Below, piece by piece: positions 1 through 9,469 of a stretch of DNA of 64,000 bases (position 1 is the stretch's first letter; each line of letters begins with the position of its first letter). The position numbers and the translations under genes are program-made. Source of the DNA: Elmis aenea (taxonomy: Eukaryota > Arthropoda > Insecta > Coleoptera > Elmidae); the NCBI GenBank assembly GCA_947652605.1, contig OX393579.1:48366970-48430969 (forward strand). The letters run 5' to 3'. Below the pieces are notes generated by a model. That model saw only the letters and a list, made by a program, of their open reading frames with translations. It ran no database searches and was not told where the DNA came from.

Positions 1-67
1 AATTAAAACATCTTGTTTTAACAAAGCCAAAAAATATGGTTTTCTACTGAAATTTTGAGCGAATCTA

Positions 68-1525
68 GAGGGGGGTCCAAATTCCATGGGATTACATGGG
101 TATCTTGCTTAATATACAAGATAGAGAAACGGTTAAAATATCAAAAATGTGCAGTTTTTCAAGACAAACTTGGAACCGTTTTCAAAAATATTGCATCATA
201 TCCGGTTATTCGCGAAAAAGTGTTTTTGTCTTGTTTATAATATGTCATATCTCCGTTATTGTTGTAAATGTCGAAAAAATGTTTGGAGATTATGTTTAGA
301 TATTTTTAAGTACGATTTGATGGTACCCAAAGAATTTTTTTCACGCTCGCAGGTAAAAAGTTATGACACAAACTTACCTTTTTTGAAATGGAAGCTTTAG
401 TTGGCTATGATTTATTTAAATTCCTTATTTTTTTCCCATTCCAAATATATAGAGATCGATGTGTTTATTTTTAGTAATACGCAAGGTATGAAGGTTTTAG
501 TATTTTTTAAAAGAAAAACATAGGCTGTGAAAACAAAAAAAAAACAATGTGTAAAACTTTTTAAAATTCATGTGGTACAAGTTACGAAGATTTTTTTATT
601 TGTTGTTGAGATAAACATTGTAAATATTTGTACATAAGATAACAATACCGGGTGTTTCAGTTTGACTGTCGCACCCCTATAACTTGTTAACTATTGAAAA
701 TAACCCTAACAAACCTTATATTTTTGGAAACGGCGACAAATTCTCTATTAAATGATGTGCATTTGTTATCTAACTCTACGATGACGTATGTCAATTCCGC
801 GATGGGCAACTGTTTTTTTTTTTTAAATAACATAGTATACATTTTGTTGTTGATTCGGATAGAGAATTTAATTTCTGAATCCGACCGTGTATTAAAAAGG
901 TATGCTTACATAAGAAATTTTTCGAGAAAAATCAGTTCAAAGTTTATTCAAATCATAGCAAAGAGTATTTAACATAACAAAAATGATCAAACCTTAAAAC
1001 TTATATACTGTAACTATAAATGGAAATGTACTAAAAATTTTATTTTTAATAAAAATAAAAACAAATAATAAACGTTGACATAAAAAAATAAGACTCTTAT
1101 TTCAATCAAGCAGTTACAAATAGAGGACAACTGTGTTTGGAATGTGCACATCATTTAATAGAGAATTTGTCGCCGTTTCCAAAAATATAAGGTTTGTTGG
1201 GGTTATTTTTAAAAATTAGAAAGTTATAGGGGTGCGACAGTCAAACTGAATCACCCGGTATAGTCAAAATGAGCAGTTATGTATTTTACATAAAAATATC
1301 TAAAAGTAATTTCCATAAATTGTTTGATATTTACAACAATAACGGAGATTTGACACATTATAAATGTGACAAAAAAACACCTTTTTTCTCTCAAAAACCG
1401 GAAATGATAAAATATTTTTGAAAACTGTTCTCAAAAACCTGCACATTTTTGGTATATTAATCGTTTCTCTATCTTGAATATTAAACGAGATACCCATGTA
1501 ATCCCATTGAATTTGGACCACCCTG
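68..1525. mobile_element. Palindromic CAGGGTGG-type element (type B), with nested MITE
   Basis: The left arm runs inward from GTCCAAATTCCATGGG near 75. The right arm ends with the reverse complement AATTTGGACCACCCTG at 1525, followed by TA. The arms pair over about 250 bases (shared AGATAGAGAAACGG and CTCCGTTATTGTTGTAAAT). The left terminus is mutated (GAGGGGGG for CAGGGTGG) but follows TA at 66-67. The left arm continues to about 640, whereas the right arm is cut short. No coding capacity is evident; ORFs here are composition artefacts. Relatives are at 10700-11695, 44535-45160 and 48191-49594, with one arm at 63600-63846. A Tc1-mariner-type non-autonomous element is likely from the TA flanks. 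Confidence 0.8.
648..1258. mobile_element. 611-bp palindromic MITE, CCGGGTG ends, TA duplication
   Basis: Terminal inverted repeats of about 115 bp begin CCGGGTGTTTCAGTTTGACT and end AGTCAAACTGAATCACCCGG. They continue inward through TCTCTATTAAATGATGTGC and its complement. TA is duplicated at 646-647 and 1259-1260. The related type-B element near 11284-11310 has the uninterrupted sequence AACAATATAGTCAGAA, which is this site before insertion. That fixes both ends and the 2-bp duplication. No transposase is present. Confidence 0.88.
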
Positions 1526-2388
1526 TACAAGTTACACGTAGTACTGTTCGAAAAATAAGGCATTGTAATATATGTGTCATTAGTTTTTTCATAATTTAAT
1601 ATTAGTAAAAATAGTTTTAATAAATTCTAATAACTCATAATAGTATTACAAAGATATTCACACAAAATAAACGAAAATGACACATTTCATATACCCTGGG
1701 ATTTTCCGGAACATTGTTTCCCGGTAAATATAAAATAGGATAAAATGGACTGGGATCCCGGGAGAGAAACCCTATCAGTACCAAACGTACAGAATTATAG
1801 TAAATAGGCCATTGTGGCTTCCATAACAAAATTGTAAGGCGATTAATTTCTATATAAATTTTACAAATCAAAATAGTGTTGAATTCTGGCAAAATATCAC
1901 TCGAATAAAAAGAAGTTTTAATTAATCCTAATTATAGTATAAAAAAATTACCATATCTACACGAAAAGCACAATAATTAACAAAAAAAATCTTTCTAACT
2001 GGTGGAGTGCAATAATTTCACGAAACTAGTAAAACAGAATTTTTTTTTTTTAGGAATAAAACCAAAAACGTGCTTTGAAACTAAGAAACTGCTGGGAGTA
2101 TCTAATAAACGACTGGTTTTTGAATGAAATCATGACGAAAGGCGAATTATAATAATTCCTATACCAACCCAGCAGTGATATCTATAATATAAAACACAAA
2201 TGTACAGATCAAAAATTTCTTTAACAACACACACACACACACAGACTAACATGAATACCAGTTTGGAAAGTATTTGCTCGCACTTTTGGTGGATGAATCT
2301 TGATTAATTGTTAAAACAGGTAGCTTTGTTGCAAGATTTTCCCCTTTAAATTTAAACTTCGACCATAATTCCAAGCGAATATAATAGG
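1526..2388. other. No gene seen; short AC microsatellite
   Basis: AT-rich sequence without recognisable coding signal. An AC dinucleotide run of about 8 units lies at 2227-2243. The 85-codon minus-strand ORF near 1635-1892 resembles no family I know. Confidence 0.6.
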
Positions 2389-2560
2389 TTTGTTCCAACA
2401 AGTCCACGGAACATGCGACGTACTGTCAGGATTCTGCGCAGTATGAATATCGCGTTCCATCACAGTCTCTGACGGTTCACCGGACGGTCAGTCATTCGTT
2501 CCATCACATCTCAAATCAATTCATGTGCCGGTTTGCGGACGATCAAAACAGTCCATTTAA
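2389..2560 (+). repeat. Dispersed repeat R, left part (interrupted copy)
   Basis: About 170 bases starting GTTTGTTCCAACAAGT and ending CAAAACAGTCCAT match 23003-23171 with roughly 13 differences by eye. In the 23-kb copy the sequence runs on to GAACGAAGGACGAACT. Here that continuation reappears only after 6364 (GAACGGACGAACTT). The intervening 3.8 kb is therefore an insertion. The repeat class is unknown. Confidence 0.75.
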
Positions 2561-2906
2561 ACCCTTTCACTGTCAAACCCGTAAATATACGTTGTGCAAT
2601 AACATGTTGCTATTGTCAAACCCTTAAATATACGTTACTCTGCCCCTCAGAGTTAAAAATTATGGTGAATGCGCCATGTTAAAAAATTAAGCTAATTTTA
2701 AGACAAATTATTTATTATCTTTGTTATTAGGGTAGTTACAAAAAAGTTTTTACCACAAAAGTTGTTGGAATTTATTAGCTATACAGGGTGAGTCACAACG
2801 GACGCGTCGGAGTTTTATGGCGAAACGGTTTATATTTTCCAATTTCTGTCGCTGTTGAATTATGTAAGTCAATAAGGGCTACATTTTAAAAATATTTTCA
2901 AACATA

Positions 2907-2966
2907 CAGGGTGCTCCAAAAAAGAGTGGCATATCAAAGTTATACTTTTTCTTATGGAACACCCTG
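2907..2966. mobile_element. 60-bp mini CAGGGTG element inside hairpin arm
   Basis: CAGGGTGCTCC...GGAACACCCTG, 60 bp, flanked by TA on both sides. The mirror copy lies at 4434-4493 in the opposite arm. It has the same terminal motif as its host, so it is either a minimal inserted element or an internal duplicate of the termini. Confidence 0.6.
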
Positions 2967-4433
2967 TATATTTTTACATTTTTGGATTCCTCTTTAAATT
3001 TAATTCAAAAAATGTATAAGGTCATATGGGTCTAAAGTCAACCGTTCTCGTGAAAATTGCATTTTCATGAAAATACAGTATTTTCAAAAATTTTCAACAT
3101 TTTAAAACTTTAACAAGTCTGAAGAAATTCGCTTGGAGATAAGATTGACAATAGATTATGTAACACTTTGCACCACCTACATTTTTAAAATATTGTACAG
3201 GGCGTTTTTTACGCTTGGTCAAACTTGTGAAACTTTAAACATCGATAACTAATTTTTTTTAAATACAACACCCTATATTTTTTTGCACCGTCTTATAGAA
3301 AATTTAATTCTCTTTCGAAAACATACAGGCTGTTTGTCACCTAAAATTGATATTTTCCGAGATATCGCGATTTTATTGTTAATTATTAGGGCAAAGTAAT
3401 ATTTTCAAGTAGGCTATGAAGGTAGACAGCGGTAATTTGAAACAATTGAAAGGAAAAACAGGAAACTTTTAATTTTGTCGTTTTCCTACACATTTTTTAC
3501 ATGTTTTTATAAGAAAGTTGTAGATTTACCATTTTTACGTTTAAATAGAGATTTTTTAAAATTATTTATGCATTTATTTATTGGACCAGTGTTATAAGAT
3601 AATTACTAAATCCTATAAACCATTTTTTGTCTGTTTACGATACGATACTACGACACTCTACCGAAAAAAAAAAACATGGTTGGTACTGAACCATGTTTTT
3701 TTTTTTAATGTAAAATTAAACAAGTCAGTATTACTTTTTTTTTAATTAGCGTTCCGTTCTCGTACCTAATACATTATCAATCGGCTTTTAGGACTTGGCA
3801 AACGATCAAACTCAATTATATGAAAAATATTGTGGCCCTGATGAGAAACCTATATTTAAACGTAAAAATGGTAAATCTACAACTTTCTTATAAAAAAATG
3901 TCAAAAATGTGTAGGCAAACGACAAAATTATAAGTTTCTTGTTTTTTCTTTCAATTGTTTCAAATTACCGCTGTCTACCTTCATAGCCTACTTGAAAATA
4001 TTACTTTGCCCTAATAATTAACAATAAAATCGCGATATCTCGGAAAATATCAATTTTAGGTGACAAACAGCCTGAATGTTTTCGAAAGAGAATTAAATTT
4101 TCTATAAGACGGTGCAAAAAAATATAGGGTGTTGTATTTAAAAAAAATTAGTTATCGATGTTTAAAGTTTCACAAGTTTGACCAAGCTTAAAAAACGCCC
4201 AGTACAATATTTTAAACATGTAGGTGGTGCAAAGTGTTACATAATCTATTGTCAATCTTATCTCCAAGCGAATTTCTTCAGACTTGTCAAAGTTTTCAAA
4301 TGTTAAAAATTTTTGAAAATACTGTATTTTCATGAAAATGCAATTTTCACAAGAACGGTTGACTTTAGACCCATATAACCTTATACATTTTTTGAATTAA
4401 ATTTAAAGAGGAATCCAAAAATGTAAAAATATA

Positions 4434-4493
4434 CAGGGTGTTCCATAAGAAAAAGTATAACTTTGACATGCCACTCTTTTTTGGAGCACCCTG
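4434..4493. mobile_element. Mirror copy of the 60-bp mini element
   Basis: Reverse-complement partner of 2907-2966, again 60 bp with TA flanks. Its presence in both arms means the palindrome formed, or its arms were homogenised, after the mini element was in place. Confidence 0.6.
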
Positions 4494-5784
4494 TATATTT
4501 GAAAATATTTTTAAAATGTAGCCCTTATTGACTTACATAATCTAACAGCGACAGAAATTGAAAAATATAAACCGTTTCGCCATAAAACTCCGACGCGTCC
4601 GTCGTGACTCACCCTGTATAACCTAACAATATTTTTAAATGCACAGAGTAATTAGTTTTCGAGAATCAGTATGCAACTTTACTATTTCAAATCTACCCTA
4701 TATACCTATTTTTACGTTTTCTTGTAGATACATTATTTGCTGATGAAAAATATTATTTATGTCCTATGTCTAAAGTTAATATTTCTCAGGACATTATAAA
4801 CCGTTCGCATAGGATGTTCGTTTTGTAAATAAATACACATCCCGAGAGAAGGCAACATAGTGCGAGTAATTACAGAAATATGAAAATAAATTTAAAAGAA
4901 TATGGTTCCGCTAAAAAACCAACCAAAAATTCAAAACAAATCCAAGAATAAAAACTTTTCGTTTTTAAACAGTTTCTATGGCAAAAAATGTAGCATCTCA
5001 ACATGTCAAAATTTTCGTTAGTTGTAAATCTGTCCAAAATTATATGATAACAAATTTGCTACAAAAACTATCCAATTACAAAACATTACTATAAAACAGA
5101 TTATAGCTCCTCTCATACTGACGAATAATTCATCTAATTTAAGCAAACCTGTATCTCTTATAATAAGCGAGATCCATACTGATAATTTTATCTGGGACAC
5201 CCTTTATATGAATTTATATTACAAATATCGTTGTAAAGTGTAGGTAATCAAAGCATGTGTTATTGGCTGCCCATCAGATGTAAATTGTTAAAAAAATCAC
5301 ATACTTCCTAATAATTAATTACAAAAAAATTCATATGGTTAAAGACAAAACTGAAGATAATCGAAAAAAAGTTGTCGTTGGGTTTTCAAAGCCACCGTGA
5401 TTTGTAGAAAAGTTTTATGCAATTTATTTTATGAAGATTTAACAAATGTATAATTAGATTATGTAACTCATGATTTCCAACAGATTTTGTGGAAAAAAAC
5501 TTTTTTGTAACTACCCTAATAATAGAGATAATAAATAATTTGTCTTACAATTAGCTTAATGTTTGACCCTACGCATACAACAGAATAATAACTCTGGAAA
5601 TATTAACTGAAAACATAAACGTATTAATTATAATTATAATTAATTATAATATTTTTTAATGGCAATTAATTTATCCACAAGAAAACGTAAAAATATACAG
5701 AGTGTTCCATTTCAATAGTAAAGTTGCATATTATTGTCGAGAACTAAATACTCTGTGCATTTAAAAATAATTGTAGGTTATATA

Positions 5785-6168
5785 ATAATAATAATATAAT
5801 AATAATGTAATTTATTTAGCGATTTGCTAATTATTTTTTACATTTTAATACATGTACATATATATATATATATATAAAATTTAAAACTTTTCCTTAATAT
5901 GACTACTCAGCTTACGTCTAAACCTTACAATATTAGTTTCACTTTTAAGTTCACTTGATAAATCATTGTAAAATTTCAGTCCTTTATAAAAAAGAGAATT
6001 TTGTGTGTAATTTCGTGTCCTGAATGGCAATTTAAAGTCTTTACAGTTTCTAGTCGGATAGTTATGAACATCAGAGTTTTGGGTTATATATTTTAACAAA
6101 GAATTTGGAAGCAGGTTATTTATAATCTTAAAAATGAAAATAATCGTATTAAAAATGATCCGTTGTTT
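5785..6168 (-). mobile_element. 5'-truncated CR1-like retrotransposon fragment
   Basis: Minus-strand element of about 380 bp. It consists of the C-terminal end of an ORF2 (5881-6168), a TA-rich 3' region with an (AT)n stretch at 5858-5877, and an (ATT)n-like tail at 5785-5806. CR1-group elements often end in short repeats rather than poly(A). Both flanks belong to the piggyBac-like palindrome: ATTGTAGGTTATA at 5770-5783 and TATAGCTAATCAATTTC from 6169. TATA is probably the target duplication. Confidence 0.7.
5881..6168 (-). pseudogene. C-terminal fragment of non-LTR ORF2 protein
   Basis: About 95 codons of retrotransposon sequence ending at a stop at 5881. The recognisable C-terminal block reads NYPTRN, then FRTRNYTQNSLFYKGLKFYN, and ends with SHIKEKF. 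This is the usual tail of CR1-like ORF2 proteins downstream of the RT domain, also seen in the element at 33636 as SYKTRN and SLFYQGFKIFN. The open frame extends to 6231, but its first roughly 20 codons come from the host palindrome (complement of 2740-2783), so that start codon is accidental. No RT or endonuclease domain remains, so it cannot be functional. Confidence 0.7.
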
Positions 6169-6364
6169 AATATAGCTAATCAATTTCAACAACTTTTGTG
6201 AAAAACTTTTTTGTTTCTCCCCTAATAACAAAGATAATAAATAATTTGTCTTATAATAAATTATCTTAATCTTTAACCCGGCGCATCCACCAGAATTTTT
6301 CTAAAAACAAAAAACCCGACACACGGCCGGTGCATACAAAAATTACCCGACAGTGAAAGGTTTA

Positions 6365-6814
6365 CGAACGGACGAACTTAGTTAAGGCTTTGCAAGTGTA
6401 TCAATTTGGTTCGCACGCACATAAAATTCGAGACGAGATTCTCGGTTTGAGATCGAGAAAGCACGTTCGAGGATTTTTGATATCAAGATCGACAATCAAC
6501 TTTCGAGATCGAGAATGGATAAATCTCGTCTCGTGGCGACACTAATAAGCACGTTGCAAAGTTTATTATTTAAAATTTAAAAAAACTGATGTTAATGTGA
6601 TAAAAACAAATGAAGATAGGTAAAATTTATTAACAAATTTAAAAACTTCTTAAAAGTGTACTGTTAATGTCGAAACATATTTTGAGTATGATTTCAAATA
6701 AGCAAGTTATAAGCTCTGTATACTTACCCATGCTATTCACAATAACAGGGACACCCTGTATAATCAATAAATTAATTTATACAAATGTTATTTTTCTTCT
6801 TTTACCCATGAAGA
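6365..6814. other. No gene; continuation of repeat R and a solo CAGGGTGTCCC terminus
   Basis: The first bases (GAACGGACGAACTT) continue repeat R. A GAGACGAGA/TCTCGTCTCG-rich stretch lies at 6430-6541. A solo terminus ATTCACAATAACAGGGACAC ending CCTG at 6758, followed by TA, recurs at 14417-14441. Confidence 0.55.
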
Positions 6815-8597
6815 TTTTTTTTTTTTAAATTATAATTTCGTGATTAATACTGGTCCGGCTGGGCCAACCATTAATTTTTCTATATAATAAAATGGAAATG
6901 TAATAAAATGAAATTGATGAGGATGAAATGATTACTTAATACTAGAGTTCACCCATCGGTGTCCTGAAGATGGCCGACGCACTCTGATTCACTAATAAAC
7001 TAATCCTACACTAAACAAGTTCAAATGGTTTTTGTCTTTTCAATCTTCTAACCAACCCATGGTTGTCTAGCAGTTGTATTGCCTCTGGGTTTATATGGTT
7101 TTGCAGTCGCGTTGCGTGTTTTTTAGCAAAGCGTTTAATTTCGCTAGATACCTCTGGAATACAGAGATCACGATGAATGTCCTTGTTTCTCACGTACCAT
7201 GGCGCGTCAACTGCGTTACGAAGAACTTTATTTTGGAATACCTGTACTTTCTTGATGTTGCACTGTTTGGCACATCCCCACAACTGAATGCCATAAATCC
7301 AGACAGGTTTTAGTATCTGGTTATTGATAATAATTTTATTATACAGCGATAATTGGGATCGTCGTCCTAGAAGCCAATACAGTTTTCTGTATTTTATACT
7401 TAGCTCTTCTTTTTTTATTTTTATATGTGGCTTCCACCTCAGTCGCGTGTCGAGAGTCATGCCTAAATACTTGGCTGTCGTTTTATTCGGGACGACGTTC
7501 CCATTAATCGTTATTGGAATTTGTGTAAGTTTTTTATTCGTAAAATATATGTGAGAAGATTTTTGATCATTCAGTTTTATACTCCACTCGCTCATCCAAT
7601 TGCTGATTCTATTACATGCATTCTGCAGTTTTATCGCTGCCTCTTCTGTATCTTTACCTACTGCCATGATTGCAGTATCATCTGCAAATGTGGCTGTTGT
7701 AATGTTTTGCAGTTGCGGCAAATCATGTGTGTACAGGAGGTAGAGGACTGGGCCCAGGAAGCTGCCTTGAGGGACTCCTGCTTTCACTTCTTTCAGTGCA
7801 GAATATTAATTTGCTTGTTTTATTCTAAACAATCTACCTGATATGTACGACATTAACAGTTCTACATGATGTTTTGGTAGTATTCTGTTAAGTTTCAGTA
7901 TCAGTCCTTCATGAGAAACCCTATCGAAAGCTTGAGCCACATCAAGGAAGATGGTAGAGCAGATTAATTTTTCTTCTAATGCTTTTTCTATTACGTCCGT
8001 TATCCTGTGCACTTGGTCTATCGTAGAGTGTCTGTGTCTAAAGCCGAATTGCTGGTTTGGTATTAGCTTTTTCCTTTCTATTACGGGTTGTAGTCTCTTT
8101 AGAAACAGTTTCTCGAATAACTTGGAGATGATCGGTAAGAGTGATATAGGCCGGTACGATTTGGCTTCATTTGGTGGTTTGCCTGGCTTTTGTATCATGA
8201 TAACTTCTGCTACTTTCCAGGAACTAGGAACGTGTCTGAGTCTAAACGCTGCATTTATTAAATACGTCAGCATGACTATGCCTTTCTTTGGGAGTTGTTT
8301 CAAAATTTCACCGGTGATAAGATCAAACCCTGGAGCTTTGTTGGGATTTATGTTGGTCTTAATTTCTTTGGCCACTTCTTTGGGAGTTACTAGTTCAATT
8401 TCTGTGTCTTCAACGTTTTCAGTTTCGTGTATATAGGCATCAGGGTGGATGTCGTTACGTTTGAATATTTCGGCAAGGTGATCGGCAAAAGTTTCGGCTT
8501 TCTGCTTATTGTCTCTTGCCCAGGTGCCATCTGGCTTTCTTATTGGTGGAGATTGAGTAATCGGCCTTTTAAGTTTTCTCGTTGCTTTCCATAAGAT
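6815..8597 (-). mobile_element. 5'-truncated Jockey-like non-LTR retrotransposon
   Basis: Minus-strand element containing the 3' two-thirds of ORF2, about 185 bp of 3' UTR and a 12-base poly(A) tail (T-run at 6815-6826). Coding similarity stops abruptly near 8597, upstream of the RT fingers, as expected from incomplete reverse transcription. Flanks share a short ATGAA-like segment that could be a degraded target duplication, but I would not rely on it. Confidence 0.85.
7011..8597 (-). pseudogene. Jockey-like ORF2 (reverse transcriptase), one in-frame stop
   Basis: The frame runs from about 8597 to a stop at 7011 and is broken only by a TAA at 7806-7808. The linker before the RT (KPDGTWARDNKQKAETFADH) leads into NPNKAPGFDLITGEILKQLP. 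RT blocks follow in order: YRPISLLPIISKLFEKL, FGFRHRHSTIDQVHRITDVI, the first catalytic block FLDVAQAFDRVSHEGL, then AGVPQGSFLGPVLY, TATFADDTAIMAVG with the catalytic FADD, and KYLGMTLDTRLRWKPHI. The C-terminal region includes VWIYGIQLWGCA. All RT catalytic aspartates are present. The endonuclease and ORF1 are missing. Family: Jockey-clade ORF2 by motif recognition. It cannot mobilise itself because of truncation and the stop. Confidence 0.88.
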
Positions 8598-9467
8598 GAA
8601 ATACTACTTTGATCACTTGTGTTTTTATTTCAACGAGCGATAATAAAAATTCTTAGCTGTTAATTATTCTTTGAGTGTTGATGTAATTTTAAATACTCAA
8701 ACACAAATCAAAATTGATTAAAAGCGAATAGATATAGTTTATTACTCAGCAGTTCTCCCATTATTTTTAAATCTACTTTCTACTTCCAACCTCTAACTCG
8801 ATTTTTTCTCCCTTTGGGTATTTTCATCTCCAATTTTCGATATTTTTATTCAATAATCTGTATTTTCCGCTGTAGTGCGAGGGACCTGACTCGTCCTCGC
8901 CTGAGTGTGGGCCGGAACACGCGTAAGGGTGGCTTGGAGGACTTGTGCCTAACAAGTTTTATATGTGATGTCAACGTTACTAAAAGAAAACACACCGTAG
9001 CGTCACGTATTCGCCGACAGAATTTATGTAGCTACATTTACGCTTTAAGGAACTTTGTGGCTGTTCCTGAAACTCTAGCTGCGAGTACGTGAAGGTTAGG
9101 TGTACAGCGTATTAGACGATTTTGTTCATTAAAACTAAGTACGGTATCTGAGAGGATTACTGTGCAGTAGTTTGAGTTTAGCCTATTAAATAATGGATTT
9201 ACACAATGCACTCTAATAGTGTAATTTCAATTGTAAGATAAGGCACAGGATTTAGGAAAATTGAGTTAATAAATTTACTTGCCTTTTGCTATTTTAATTT
9301 TAAGAATTAATACTGGACGTATCAGGGATCAGCTGTTATGATCCAAGACACTGAAAATTTTGCAATAATTCCGTCTTACTTTCATGTACTGAAATCATGA
9401 ACATGGGAGTTTTATAATGCCCACTGTAACAAAATTTCGGATATATTTTTAAGATTTCTAACCACTG
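8598..9467. other. No recognised gene or repeat
   Basis: A moderately GC-richer patch at 8870-9110 (GAGGGACCTGACTCGTCCTC and following) contains a 92-codon ORF without recognisable domains. It could be part of an LTR or another unknown repeat, but no matching second copy exists in this window. Confidence 0.4.
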
Positions 9468-9469
9468 TA

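Larger units (their letters stand above)
2784..4616. mobile_element. 1.83-kb hairpin element, CAGGGTGAGTCAC ends
   Basis: The two arms are near-perfect reverse complements over about 768 bp each (2784-3551 and 3849-4616), separated by about 297 bp. The ends are CAGGGTGAGTCACAACGGAC and its complement, with TA at 2782-2783 and 4617-4618. The spacer contains a small hairpin of A-runs around ACATGGTT...AACCATGT near 3669-3708. It has no coding region. A separate fragment of the same arm lies at 27320-27535. Confidence 0.9.
2561..6360. mobile_element. piggyBac-like palindromic element, heavily interrupted
   Basis: The left end reads TTAA then ACCCTTTCACTGTC (2557-2574). The right end reads GACAGTGAAAGG followed by TTTA (6361-6364), probably a decayed TTAA. 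Both sides are flanked by the two halves of repeat R, which supports these as true ends. Inverted arms are recognisable: 2676-2783 pairs with 6169-6290, and 4617-4728 pairs with 5676-5783. A third related segment lies at 5481-5570. The element hosts a hairpin transposon in its left arm and a retrotransposon fragment in its right arm. The TTAA target and CCCTTT-type end resemble piggyBac MITEs; without a transposase the class is inferred. Confidence 0.6.

Noticed and set aside
7074..8436. Plus-strand ORFs of 76-161 codons over the Jockey-like element
   Set aside because: Antisense to a clear reverse transcriptase frame; shadows only.
8814..9092. 92-codon ORF in a GC-richer patch as a host exon
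   Set aside because: No recognisable domain, no splice-site support and no codon-like conservation that can be judged here.
9290..9345. LTR end followed by a primer-binding-like CTGGACGTATCAGGGA
   Set aside because: No second LTR, no TG...CA boundaries and no gag-pol coding nearby.
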